A stretch of 32,746 nt of DNA from a bacterium (GCA_018812585.1 JAHJDJ010000103.1:1-32746); one strand, 5' to 3'; shown: positions 7,336-16,416, counted from the first letter of the stretch. Translations and numbers: made by a program. The notes: generated by a model from the sequence alone, not told the origin.

Positions 7336-10300
7336 CTACTTGATCAAGGCAAACTTGCCTACATGCTCACCATATTGCGAATCTACATGATAGATGTAAA
7401 CGCCGTAGGCCACATCCAGTCCATCTTTGGTCCGCAGATTCCAGTGCTCTATGCCGTCATCGATGGTTGTGGAATGGTTGATAGTCTGCACTAATTCGCC
7501 GCGCACCGTATAGATTCTGAGGGTGCATTTTTGCGGCAGATGGATGAAGGTGATGCGGCGTTCGCCGCGGCCGGTGGAATATGGATTCGTCGGCTCCTGC
7601 GTGCTGGTACCGAGATAAGGATTCGGATAAACCTTAATTAGATCCAGATCCACCGTATTGGCGTTTATCTGTGCCGATGATGTATTATACTGGAAAACGT
7701 CATCCGAGCCGAACGCTTTGTACATGTTGATGATTAGAGTATCACCGGCATTCGGCGAATAAACCTGACCGAACTCCAGGCTGGAATTGAATCCGATAGC
7801 ATACGTGGGGATCGTGTCTTCGCCGGAAACTTCGAAAATCAGAATGGCTTCGTTATCTTCGGGAATACCGTTTACATTGCCATTGCGTTCATCCATCACC
7901 ATGACCGGATATTCCCCAGTGCTGAGATTGCGTATACGATAGTTTACGGGTACTTCAGGTAATGTCAGCAAACCGTACCAGTCAAAGTAATCCGCCGTAT
8001 CGACGTAAGTGTCATAAAAAACGATCTCATAATCAGCGCTCCAGGGCATCCCGGTAAAGAACACATTGGCGTAGTTGATCAGAGTAAACGAATAAGCCAG
8101 AAGCGAATCCGGATAAACCCACCCGGAGATCTCCAGGATCGGCTGCCCCGGGAAGCGAGGCTTCAGCATATAGATGCGCTGACCGTCATAGACTTCCGAC
8201 TGAACCGTGGTGAAGTACTGCCGCGTATCGTAGGAACCAGGATACAGGTCGAACAGGGAATCAAAGTAGGCGTCGAACAGAGCCAATACGGCGTCATCAT
8301 CTTCGGAATCCATCAGATCCTGATCATAGAGCAGGGTATCGATACCGCCCCCTGAAACGTCCGTAATTGAGTAGGTTGTGGCTTGACTCAGCGAATCATT
8401 ATCAAAGGTCACCTGATAGAGACGATCATCGGCAACTTCCCGGGGATCGACCATTTCGACATAGACCAGACCGTTGGCGTCACCGACAAGATGATCGGCA
8501 GCGCTGATGTCGGGAGCTTGATAACCGGATGCGGGAGCGCGCGGCACGACATAAACGGTATTCACGTCAGTCGAGATGTTGCCGCCTTCATCGACGAAGA
8601 TAAACTTCGACGTTTCAGCCGGGAAGAAACCTAAGACTTCATTCCCGTTGTCATAGGAAACAACTGCATAGTAGTAGTTCTGACCATTTTCAACGGTGGT
8701 ATCGGTCCACACATGCGTTATGCCGGAATCGTCGCCCAGGTAGTAGGAGACGCCGTAGATGGAGATTGGGAAGAATCCCGATTTGCCATTGTTCAAGTCG
8801 AATTGTGCAATCGGCTCATTAAAAATCAAACGACCCAGACCGTCCGTAATCGTGAATGATTCCAAGAAACCCGGATCGGTTGCCCGGTAAATTTTGTATC
8901 CTTCAAAGTCGTACTCATTCCCCTCATTTGACGGATCGAAAGAGGATTCTGCAACGTCATCCCAGTATAGCGTCACCTGACCATCACCGGGAACAACAGT
9001 CACCGTCGGTTTTTCTGGGGGTTTTGCGAAATTATAGTTGTTATCGTAAATCTGCTGAACGGTCAACTTATTTTCAGTGATGTCCTGCAAATCTTCACCG
9101 AAAAGCAGAGCCATGGAGAACCGTTCGGTTTTGCCCGGAGGCAGCGGGAAGTAACCCGAACCATAAATGAAGTCTCCGTCTTCGGGCTCGGAGCTGGTCA
9201 GATCGAGATACCCGGGAGCCATGCGCGCCCAGATGCCTTCATCATCGTTCATGCGGACTGCTCCAGGAGGCGTGAAGTAATCGAAAGCAGTCAAGCCGAT
9301 CTGGTCGGATTCATCAACGTCCAGACGGTCAAAGTTGGGTTCGCCGTCGGAGGGAAGGCCGTTACCTTCGCCGGAATCTCCGGTGCCGGGTATGCCATCA
9401 AAGCCCACGTCATCCGAGAGCGGATCCCAGTCGCCATCGTTGTCGATGCCGTCGTCACGGGCTTCATCGATTAAGGGATCATTGACGCCCGCGCCCGTGA
9501 AATAGTCTATGTATCTTAAGCCTAAATGGTCCAGCCGTTCGCCCTGGATCTCTTCCCCCAGCCGCTCATCGATCAAACCGTTGAAGTTATCATCCAAACC
9601 GTTGTGGGGATCTTCAATCACGTATTGACCGGCAGTATAAGTTCTGGGAACGTCTCTAATGTTATATTCAACTTGCCCTGAGGCAGGGATTGTCACCAGG
9701 GTCCGCTCATAAGTTTCATAATCAATCAGCACCATTTGATTGCCGATTTCATATTTAAGCAGATTGACCATTTCGTATAAAGTATTGATATCCAGAACAG
9801 GACTGGAAGGATTCTCGCTGTCGCCGTCATTGTCGATGCCATCATAAGGATTACCGGGCGATTCCAGGAAGGCGTACCCTGAGTAACCAACCTGAATTTC
9901 GCCTTCGCGCACCCAGACCCAGCCGGGAATCGGTCCTGGGGTACCGTCCCAGGAATAGGTAATATCATTTTCCGGTTCAAAGAATGCCAGGTCATCTTCG
10001 GAATCCTGCCGCCCGCCAGCCAAAGTGCCCACGACCATACCGAAATTCACTTTATCGTAATGCTGTGTGCCAATGTTAGTGATTTCATACAACCAGAAGA
10101 TTACGTCCTCTGCCAGAAAGTGCGACCATTGCATGCCGCGCACCGACACGCGAATCCCTAAACCGCGCCGGGTGGAATCTGTGGCATCGGGATAGAAGTA
10201 ATAGGTCTGCTCATTTTTAGTTCTCTCGAACCACTCTATATCCGCATGGTCATCCATCTGGAAGTAGGATTCCTGGTCAGCATTTTCGACGTTTTTGCCG

Positions 10301-10815
10301 AAATATCCGTTCCAGGCGCCCGGCCAGCCAGGATCGACCGGATCCATCGACCAGTTCATGTCATTGGCGTCATTGTACTGCTTATCAGGCCAGAAATCGG
10401 GCCAGGTGTTCGACATATGGCTCATCGCGACCATGCCTGCTTCACCAGGGATGGGAACCGCCGAGAATCCCTGCAATGGTTCAAATCCCGAAAATTGTCC
10501 TTGAACATATTCCGGGCTCTGTCGTGGAGAACTGCAAGTAATAACCGAGTGCAGAGTGTCTCCATTAGGGTGTACAAATTCGATTGACACCAGAGGCGTC
10601 ACGTCACCGACATACTCGTTGCCGGTGCCGATGGGCCATTCACAGGAAATTTCATTGACGTTGCCGACCAGCCCGTAATTATAGAAAATGGTACGGACTT
10701 TATTCCCGCTGTGAATGTTGGAACGGCGGTAGACAACATTGCCTTTGTACTGCGATATCTGTGCTGCCGCCAGGGAGACGAAGCACAGCAGGGCAATCGG
10801 GAAAAGTTTTTTCAT
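7336..10815 (-). CDS. Large secreted protein with FN3 domain, Asp-rich motifs and C-terminal sorting domain
   Basis: This 1159-aa protein has a signal peptide (1-18, LAAA|Q). The N-terminal half (about 20-590) matches no enzyme I recognise. It contains Asp/Asn-rich segments like calcium-binding TSP3/EF-type loops: DGIDNDGDSEN (about 326), DDNFNGLIDE (about 410) and DGIDNDGDWDP with following Asp/Gly residues (about 455-490). A fibronectin type III-like domain begins near 597 (PTVTVVPGDGQVTLYWDD). The last about 103 residues (LIKVYPNPYLG ... RIYTVRGELV ... YGVYIYHV ... KFALIK) form a Por/type IX-type sorting domain, so it should be displayed or released at the cell surface. It follows the TonB-dependent receptor gene by 19 bp, where a classical Sus locus would have susD; it shows none of the TPR-rich SusD features. 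Candidate role: surface partner of the receptor or ligand-capture protein. That role is inference from position. Confidence 0.88.
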   Translation of the reverse strand: MKKLFPIALLCFVSLAAAQISQYKGNVVYRRSNIHSGNKVRTIFYNYGLVGNVNEISCEWPIGTGNEYVGDVTPLVSIEFVHPNGDTLHSVITCSSPRQSPEYVQGQFSGFEPLQGFSAVPIPGEAGMVAMSHMSNTWPDFWPDKQYNDANDMNWSMDPVDPGWPGAWNGYFGKNVENADQESYFQMDDHADIEWFERTKNEQTYYFYPDATDSTRRGLGIRVSVRGMQWSHFLAEDVIFWLYEITNIGTQHYDKVNFGMVVGTLAGGRQDSEDDLAFFEPENDITYSWDGTPGPIPGWVWVREGEIQVGYSGYAFLESPGNPYDGIDNDGDSENPSSPVLDINTLYEMVNLLKYEIGNQMVLIDYETYERTLVTIPASGQVEYNIRDVPRTYTAGQYVIEDPHNGLDDNFNGLIDERLGEEIQGERLDHLGLRYIDYFTGAGVNDPLIDEARDDGIDNDGDWDPLSDDVGFDGIPGTGDSGEGNGLPSDGEPNFDRLDVDESDQIGLTAFDYFTPPGAVRMNDDEGIWARMAPGYLDLTSSEPEDGDFIYGSGYFPLPPGKTERFSMALLFGEDLQDITENKLTVQQIYDNNYNFAKPPEKPTVTVVPGDGQVTLYWDDVAESSFDPSNEGNEYDFEGYKIYRATDPGFLESFTITDGLGRLIFNEPIAQFDLNNGKSGFFPISIYGVSYYLGDDSGITHVWTDTTVENGQNYYYAVVSYDNGNEVLGFFPAETSKFIFVDEGGNISTDVNTVYVVPRAPASGYQAPDISAADHLVGDANGLVYVEMVDPREVADDRLYQVTFDNDSLSQATTYSITDVSGGGIDTLLYDQDLMDSEDDDAVLALFDAYFDSLFDLYPGSYDTRQYFTTVQSEVYDGQRIYMLKPRFPGQPILEISGWVYPDSLLAYSFTLINYANVFFTGMPWSADYEIVFYDTYVDTADYFDWYGLLTLPEVPVNYRIRNLSTGEYPVMVMDERNGNVNGIPEDNEAILIFEVSGEDTIPTYAIGFNSSLEFGQVYSPNAGDTLIINMYKAFGSDDVFQYNTSSAQINANTVDLDLIKVYPNPYLGTSTQEPTNPYSTGRGERRITFIHLPQKCTLRIYTVRGELVQTINHSTTIDDGIEHWNLRTKDGLDVAYGVYIYHVDSQYGEHVGKFALIK

Positions 10816-10834
10816 CTCTTATCTTTTCGTTTAC

Positions 10835-13546
10835 CTAAAATGAAAAGGTCAGACCGACACGAACCTCACGGGGTCTGGAGTAGTAGTCTGGTCTGCTGAA
10901 GAACTCATCGAACGTATTGACGTCGGGGGATTCCAGCACGCTGTTGGGCAGGATCGTATAAGTCGCACGGCCGGTATCTTTGTAGACGTCATTTTCATTC
11001 AACTCGTCGAAGAGGTTCTTAACCAGCAGGTGTAATTTCAGACCGTAAGGTTTATTTTTCCAGAAATTCAGCTCTTTATAGGCGCTTAAATCGACATTCC
11101 AGTAGAGAGGTTTTCTGCCGTCATTTTCCAGCAGCAGTGGGAAATCCTGCTGTTCAGGTTCGATGGTATAAGGCAGACCACTGCCCAAAGTGCCGATCAC
11201 GGACACACCCCAATTCTGTGGCACGAGGTAATTCACGGTGGCATTCAGCGTATGGCGGCGGTCCCAATCCAGTGCGACCAACTGTTTCAAGGGTTCGTTA
11301 TCACCCTTGGCAGCATTAAAAGCGTCCTGCGGATCGGAAGCATTCCCCTTAGCAATCTGGAATGTATAATCAATTGAAGCGCTGACGTTATTTGAATGGC
11401 GTTTATCTATTGCCAGTGTGATGCCCTTGACAGTCGCCAGATCGCGGTTCACATATTGCGCGTAAAAAGTGCCCGATTGTTCTCCGACTTCGATAATCAT
11501 GTCAGTGGAGATCAGATTACGAATATCCCGGTAGAAAAGGTTTACATCCACTGATATGTCTTCTGTCAGCCCCTGCTGCATGCCGAATTCATAAGTAACC
11601 GTGGTTTCAACCTTCAGATCCGGATTCCCGAACACTGTGAATTGCTGTCCCTCGTCCAATTGCCATTCCGGATTGGTATAGAGATATTCGAACTTAGGCC
11701 TCTGGAAGAAATGCCCGTAAGCGAAATGCAGCACGCCGTTATCGGAAATGGGATAGCCTGCGCCTAAACGGGGCGATAATTTCATCTTGGTAGTCGTTTC
11801 GTCCCACCATTCCGACTCAGGCCTGGGGTTTTCCAGCTTGGGATTGTAGATATCAGGATCGCTCGGATCGCTGGGGTACTGCCCCACCGGATCGAAATAG
11901 TCCAGCCGCAATCCGGCGTTGATGATCAGGTTCTTAAGTTCAATTTTGTCCTGCACGTAAGCTGCAAATTCGGATGGATGATGCAGGTATTCATCATTAT
12001 AGACGGAGGATATATCACGAACTTCCGGGTCAAAGGGGATGGGGCTGGGAGTGAAAGGGTCTTCTATAAACCAGTTTTCACTGTCACGGACTTCAAAATC
12101 GTGGAAGTACATCGTGTGGAAATCCGCTTTAAAACCCGTCTTCAGGAGGTGAATCGGCGTAACCTGCCAGTTCAGACTCCCCTGCATAGTATAGGTATCG
12201 GTAAACCGCCTGAAATGCTGTAATTTCGTGCCGCCGAATTCCAGTGTGTAGGCAGGATTCATATCGAAATAGGCTGGATTGACATATCCCGGATCGGCAG
12301 GGTCTTCGAAGACGTAGTGGCGATATTCGGTGTAGTTATTGGAGACGCTTAATTCGTAGAAAGCGCTGTTACTCAGGGTATGCGTCATCTTCAACATATT
12401 CGTGCGGCTGTCCTTGAAGCGGAGGAAATCCGCATCGGGAATGTATTTATAGTAATGATCGTAATCCTTGTATTCCCTGTCGCTCCACACAGTGGCATAG
12501 TGCAGTTTAATCTTGGGTGATAATTGATGCGTCAGTTTGCCGTATAGATAAATGTTGTGATCGGGATTCATGGCAACTGCTTCGCCATCGCCATATTCAG
12601 GAATGACCGTCCAGCCTGAATCGGTCAAGACGATGGGATGCTCGAGCGCCCAGCGTCTTTCGCCGTACATCCAGCCTTCGCTGTCTTCCCAACGGGCATT
12701 GCTGAAAAAGTTAGTGTTCTTCATCAAGGGCACTGGTCCGGAAAGCGTCGCTTCATAGTTCTGAATCGCGCTGGGTGAAATGTCATCGATATTATAGAAA
12801 ATATCATCGTGAGTGGATAGATAATCACCAAATTCAACACCGAGGTTACCGGTATATCTTTTACCGCCATCCCGTGTGACCATATTAACCACACCGGACA
12901 TCGCCTGCCCGTATTCCGCGTTGAATGTGCCGCTGATAACCTGTAACTCCTGTACGACAGCATTGTTGACCTGGGTGGACTGCTCACCATCGTAGTTATC
13001 CTGGATCGGAATGCCGTCCAGCAGATAGGTTACTTCACCTTTACGTCCACCGCGGAAGTGTCCATCGACCACACCAGCCTGACGATCAATGATTTCGCTC
13101 ATCTGAGTAACCGGCATTACGTCGATAGCATCGCGGTCTACGGACTGAGTTGAGAAGGTTCGATCCATTTCAATGATCGGCTTTTCAGCGTATACCACAA
13201 CTTCTTCGCCCTGCAAAGCCTCCGGAAACATTTCTATGTCAACCGCCGTTGTCTGATCGACACTCACTTTGATGCTGAGTACGCGGTGTTCCTGATACCC
13301 GATATAGGTGACTAATAAATCATGAGCACCGGGGGGCACATTGATGATAAAGTAATTACCATTCAGGTCCGATGCAGCCCCCAGATAACTGCCATCGATA
13401 ACAACATTAACCCCGACCAGCGGTGCGCCGGAGGTCTGGTCTGTAATGATGCCTGCGATTTTTCCTGAAATTCCCGCCTGCAGAGTTCCTGGCATCATGG
13501 TGGCGATCAGCGCTATCCAGGCGATGGTGTGCAAATACCTGCGCAT
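10835..13546 (-). CDS. TonB-dependent outer-membrane receptor with N-terminal carboxypeptidase-like regulatory domain
   Basis: This 903-aa protein has a signal peptide (1-24, TLQA|G). A CarboxypepD_reg-like beta-sandwich spans about 27-110 (GKIAGIITDQTSGAPLVGVN ... DLNGNYFIINVPPG). A likely TonB box, EEVVVYA, is at 114-120. The plug domain (about 135-245) includes FRGGRKGEVTYLLDGIPI and FNAEYGQAMSGVVNMVTRDG, and the remainder is a 22-strand-type barrel ending in VRVGLTFSF with the usual terminal Phe. It would move a ligand across the outer membrane using TonB energy. The surrounding GH13 and starch-binding genes make malto-oligosaccharides the most likely ligand, but nothing in the receptor itself proves this. 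The domain layout resembles SusC, although no SusD gene is adjacent. GAGAG lies a few nt before ATG 13546, and the ATPase gene ends 8 bp upstream, so the two are probably cotranscribed and perhaps translationally coupled. Confidence 0.95.
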   Translation of the reverse strand: MRRYLHTIAWIALIATMMPGTLQAGISGKIAGIITDQTSGAPLVGVNVVIDGSYLGAASDLNGNYFIINVPPGAHDLLVTYIGYQEHRVLSIKVSVDQTTAVDIEMFPEALQGEEVVVYAEKPIIEMDRTFSTQSVDRDAIDVMPVTQMSEIIDRQAGVVDGHFRGGRKGEVTYLLDGIPIQDNYDGEQSTQVNNAVVQELQVISGTFNAEYGQAMSGVVNMVTRDGGKRYTGNLGVEFGDYLSTHDDIFYNIDDISPSAIQNYEATLSGPVPLMKNTNFFSNARWEDSEGWMYGERRWALEHPIVLTDSGWTVIPEYGDGEAVAMNPDHNIYLYGKLTHQLSPKIKLHYATVWSDREYKDYDHYYKYIPDADFLRFKDSRTNMLKMTHTLSNSAFYELSVSNNYTEYRHYVFEDPADPGYVNPAYFDMNPAYTLEFGGTKLQHFRRFTDTYTMQGSLNWQVTPIHLLKTGFKADFHTMYFHDFEVRDSENWFIEDPFTPSPIPFDPEVRDISSVYNDEYLHHPSEFAAYVQDKIELKNLIINAGLRLDYFDPVGQYPSDPSDPDIYNPKLENPRPESEWWDETTTKMKLSPRLGAGYPISDNGVLHFAYGHFFQRPKFEYLYTNPEWQLDEGQQFTVFGNPDLKVETTVTYEFGMQQGLTEDISVDVNLFYRDIRNLISTDMIIEVGEQSGTFYAQYVNRDLATVKGITLAIDKRHSNNVSASIDYTFQIAKGNASDPQDAFNAAKGDNEPLKQLVALDWDRRHTLNATVNYLVPQNWGVSVIGTLGSGLPYTIEPEQQDFPLLLENDGRKPLYWNVDLSAYKELNFWKNKPYGLKLHLLVKNLFDELNENDVYKDTGRATYTILPNSVLESPDVNTFDEFFSRPDYYSRPREVRVGLTFSF

Positions 13547-13554
13547 CTTTACTC

Positions 13555-14640
13555 TCAGTTTGATGTTCGTATTGCTTCGCCCCGTTCATCGAAAACGTGG
13601 CACTCCTCAATGTCGAAGCTAACCTTGACCTTGCTGCCCGCTGGCAGTTCCGCTCGTTGTCCCATCTCCCGCACAATCAACGTTGATCCATTGATGCGAA
13701 CATAGTGCAGCGTTTCATGTCCCATTTTTTCGCTGACTTCCAAAGTCGCAGAAAAGGCAACGTCATGGAGTTTATCTTCCGTAAGATATAATTTCTCCGG
13801 ACGGATACCGATATGCATAAATTTATGGTTTGCTGAAGCTTTAAAAATTCCTTTGGGAGGTAACGCCATATTATTGACGGAAAAATTGCTGTTGTTCTGT
13901 GTCAGTTCGAGGAAGTTCATGGAGGGTGATCCAATGAATCCCGCCACAAATTTATTGACCGGCTGATGATATAAGGTCAGAGGCGTATCGACCTGTTGAA
14001 TAATACCGTCCTTAAGTATTACGATACGATCCCCCATCGTCATGGCTTCCATCTGATCATGGGTGACATAAATCATCGTGGAATTGAGTTGCTGATGCAA
14101 TTTGAGAATCTCAGTGCGCATCTGCACTCGCAATTTAGCGTCTAAATTAGATAATGGCTCATCGAACAGAAAGACCTTCGGTTCACGCACAATTGCACGT
14201 CCCAGAGCGACTCTCTGGCGCTGCCCGCCGGATAATTCCTTGGGACGACGCTTCAACATCTGCTGCAACCCCAAAATCTCAGCAGCCCGCTGCACTCTGC
14301 TCTCAATGTCTCGACTCGAAAATTTACGCAGTCTCAGACTGAAAGCCATGTTTTCATAGACATTTAAATGCGGGTATAACGCATAATTCTGAAATACCAT
14401 GGCGATATCACGGTCCTTCGGAGCTGCCTGGGTTACATTGCGCGCCGCGATATAGATTTCCCCAGAGGTCGGCTCCTCAAGACCGGCGATGATGCGCAGA
14501 GTCGTAGATTTACCACAGCCGGAAGGACCGACTAAGACCATGAATTCTTTATCTTTCACTTCAAATGATACATTATCAACCACCGGTGGATCAGTATCAT
14601 TGAAGGATTTCGAAATCGATTTTAGAACAACTTCAGCCAT
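13555..14640 (-). CDS. ABC transporter ATP-binding protein, MalK/UgpC/MsmK family (carbohydrate import type)
   Basis: This 361-aa cytoplasmic ATPase has all nucleotide-binding motifs: Walker A GPSGCGKST (38-46), Q-loop Q84, signature LSGGQ (136-140), Walker B VFLFDE (156-161), D-loop SNLD and H-loop H194. A C-terminal OB/TOBE region (about 235-355) contains HIGIRPEKL, typical of the MalK/UgpC subfamily that energises sugar and glycerol-phosphate importers. Length agrees with the family (about 360-370 aa). No permease or substrate-binding protein gene lies beside it, so it must either serve permeases encoded elsewhere, as the shared ATPase MsmX does, or have lost its partners. It is the first gene of the alpha-glucan operon, which supports a maltodextrin role. 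No convincing Shine-Dalgarno precedes ATG 14640; the start is chosen because MAEVVLKSISKSF is the normal family N-terminus. Confidence 0.95.
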   Translation of the reverse strand: MAEVVLKSISKSFNDTDPPVVDNVSFEVKDKEFMVLVGPSGCGKSTTLRIIAGLEEPTSGEIYIAARNVTQAAPKDRDIAMVFQNYALYPHLNVYENMAFSLRLRKFSSRDIESRVQRAAEILGLQQMLKRRPKELSGGQRQRVALGRAIVREPKVFLFDEPLSNLDAKLRVQMRTEILKLHQQLNSTMIYVTHDQMEAMTMGDRIVILKDGIIQQVDTPLTLYHQPVNKFVAGFIGSPSMNFLELTQNNSNFSVNNMALPPKGIFKASANHKFMHIGIRPEKLYLTEDKLHDVAFSATLEVSEKMGHETLHYVRINGSTLIVREMGQRAELPAGSKVKVSFDIEECHVFDERGEAIRTSN

Positions 14641-14773
14641 AGCAATCAGCAGGTGTGCAAGCGGGGCATGGAGTGTAAACAGTGCAGGAGGTTAACCGGG
14701 AAATGAGTTTAAACCCATAATAAAAACCTATAATAACAACGCCCCTATACAGATCCGGTTTAGTCGATATATG

Positions 14774-14786
14774 ATACTTCAAGTAT
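14774..14786. promoter_or_regulatory. Dyad near the predicted transcription start (possible operator)
   Basis: ATACTT and AAGTAT form a perfect six-base inverted repeat around one central base. It lies about 10-22 bp downstream of the -10 element of the glucan-operon promoter, a position where a repressor would block initiation. No regulator gene is in the window and no known operator consensus is matched, so the role is inferred. In AT-rich DNA a short dyad can arise by chance. Confidence 0.3.
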
Positions 14787-14795
14787 ATCTTTGCA

Positions 14796-14825
14796 AATAT
14801 ATCCATTAACTCTACTCATTGTCAA
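14796..14825 (-). promoter_or_regulatory. Sigma70-like promoter for the alpha-glucan operon
   Basis: Read on the minus strand, a perfect TTGACA (14820-14825) is followed by an 18-bp spacer and TATATT (14796-14801, five of six consensus bases). Transcription would begin near 14789, leaving an untranslated leader of about 150 nt before the ATPase ATG. The element sits in AT-rich sequence with A/T tracts further upstream. It is the best promoter match in this intergenic region. The call is by motif only. Confidence 0.6.
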
Positions 14826-15123
14826 GGCATTTTTATCGGATTTTTTATTTTATGTTTGTTTTTTGTTCGGAATAATCGATAACTTCTCAGAATATCTATG
14901 CAGATAATATTTCAAAATGATATAAGAACAGCCTGTGGAAATCTTGAAACAGTTATTGAATATGGATTTCCAAAAGTTGTCATTAAATTAATAGCATGAA
15001 AAAATGAGCCTCTCAGCCTGGAAATTATAGTTCAAACGACTTCGAAGCACCTCGCATACAATCTGAATGGCGGAAATACATCAGCTTGACCGTGAGCCTT
15101 TATCCGGGTTAGTTATCTCCACT

Positions 15124-15162
15124 TCAAGGGATCATGAGCCTGCTTATGGCCCTGATTTTTTT
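15124..15162 (+). terminator. Terminator-like hairpin in the carA leader (possible attenuator)
   Basis: TC(A)AGGG (15124-15130) pairs with CCCTGA (15050-series bases at 15150-15155), with an inner CAT/ATG stem (15133-15135 with 15146-15148), and is followed at once by seven T (15156-15162). This is the shape of an intrinsic terminator on the plus strand, 114 bp before the carA start. It could attenuate carAB in response to pyrimidines or end an upstream transcript. The stem has one bulged A and a small internal loop, so it is only moderately stable. Confidence 0.4.
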
Positions 15163-15276
15163 CTAACCTCAAACAATACGTTCCTGATTTCCCGACTTTT
15201 TATGTTGCAGTTCAAACTCTTTTGTCGTTTATTAGGTAAACCTTTCAGTGATACTCCAGCCACAAAAGAACAACGT

Positions 15277-16416
15277 ATGAATTTACATAATCATCCCGGC
15301 GGATACCTTCTATTTGAAGACAACACTCTCTTTCCCGGGGATGCACTGATCGGTGCATCCGAATGCACCGGGGAGGCAGTATTTAACACCTCGCATAGCG
15401 GTTATCAGGAGATTCTATCAGATCCCTCTTATCGCCGCCAGATCATGGTTTTCACCTGCCCCCACATCGGAAATGTAGGGATGAACACCCTGGATATGGA
15501 ATCTGACAGGATTCAAGTGAGCGGCCTTGTCGTGCGGAATTTATCGCCCCAGGCGCGCAACTGGCGTTCGGAATCCGAACTGACAGCAGCGCTTGAATCA
15601 GCTCAGATCCCTGCATTAATCGGAGCGGACACACGGTCCATCACGTTGCATATCAGGGATCGAGGCGCTATGCGCAGTGGAATTTTTACTACTGAAACAC
15701 CAATAGAGAAAGCTCGGAGCATCGTCCTGCAGTCTCCGGATATGTCAGGCGCTGATCTGGCATCGGCAGTCACCTGTCAGAGAAACAGTCATATAGCGCC
15801 ATTCAGTTACGAGTCTAAGTGGAAGGGTCGCTTGGATCAGGGTGTAAAACTTCACGTTGCCGTGATGGATTTCGGTGTAAAGCGGAATATAATTCAAGAG
15901 CTCAATCGCCGCGGATGTGAAATCACCACTCTGCCTGCTGCGACTACAGCGCAGGAGATTCTCGACGGAAATTATAATGGCGTGCTGCTTTCCAACGGCC
16001 CAGGCGATCCGGCTGCGGTCACGTATGCCATTGATACCATCGCTGACTTGATTGGTAAAATTCCTATCTTCGGAATTTGTTTGGGGCACCAATTGCTGGC
16101 GTTAGCTGCGGGATATAAGACCTTCAAATTGCCCTTCGGTCATCGGGGAGCAAACCATCCGGTACGTCGGGAGCAAGACAAAGTCATTGAAATCACCAGC
16201 CAGAATCACGGTTTTGCTGTGGAGAACTCTGCAATTGATGCTGAATGGCAGATAACGCATGTCAACTTGAATGACGGTACGGTAGAAGGTTTGCGACACA
16301 AGACGCTGCCTGTATTCTCGGTTCAATACCATCCGGAAGCCAGCCCTGGCCCACACGATAGCCTAAACTACTTCGATGCTTTTATTCAGGAAATGATTCA
16401 TGCCCAAGCGAAATGA
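15277..16416 (+). CDS. carA: Carbamoyl-phosphate synthase small (glutaminase) subunit
   Basis: This 379-aa subunit hydrolyses glutamine and passes ammonia to CarB for carbamoyl phosphate, feeding pyrimidine and arginine synthesis in the cytoplasm. The N-terminal CPSase small-chain domain (about 8-140) has [17 protein letters not shown] and [12 protein letters not shown]. The class I glutamine amidotransferase domain (about 190-375) has LLSNGPGDP, the nucleophile Cys268 in [12 protein letters not shown], and His352/Glu354 in [12 protein letters not shown], so the triad is intact. Length is close to E. coli CarA (382 aa). The frame stays open upstream to ATG 15067, but homology begins near [14 protein letters not shown], so ATG 15277 is chosen even though its ribosome site is weak (AAAGAAC). 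It overlaps carB by 17 bp, which fits translational coupling. Confidence 0.96.
   Translation: MNLHNHPGGYLLFEDNTLFPGDALIGASECTGEAVFNTSHSGYQEILSDPSYRRQIMVFTCPHIGNVGMNTLDMESDRIQVSGLVVRNLSPQARNWRSESELTAALESAQIPALIGADTRSITLHIRDRGAMRSGIFTTETPIEKARSIVLQSPDMSGADLASAVTCQRNSHIAPFSYESKWKGRLDQGVKLHVAVMDFGVKRNIIQELNRRGCEITTLPAATTAQEILDGNYNGVLLSNGPGDPAAVTYAIDTIADLIGKIPIFGICLGHQLLALAAGYKTFKLPFGHRGANHPVRREQDKVIEITSQNHGFAVENSAIDAEWQITHVNLNDGTVEGLRHKTLPVFSVQYHPEASPGPHDSLNYFDAFIQEMIHAQAK

Larger units (their letters stand above)
14641..15276. other. Divergent intergenic region, AT-rich, no gene seen
   Basis: This 636-bp stretch separates the minus-strand glucan operon from plus-strand carAB. About 14700-15000 is strongly AT-rich, with poly-T segments near 14830-14865. 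It holds the promoter-like element and dyad for the glucan operon, and a terminator-like hairpin in the carA leader. An open reading frame from ATG 15067 is continuous with carA, but its first 70 codons look non-coding. No convincing carA promoter was found; TACAAT at 15057-15062 is a possible -10 without a good -35. No RNA gene was recognised. Confidence 0.75.

Noticed and set aside
13407-13676. Minus-strand 89-codon frame across the ATPase/receptor junction
   Set aside because: It is an out-of-phase shadow of two well-supported genes.
15067-15276. N-terminal extension of CarA from ATG 15067
   Set aside because: The extra 70 residues show no similarity to CarA, contain the terminator-like hairpin, and have no ribosome site; ATG 15277 gives the usual length. 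Kept only as a possible leader.
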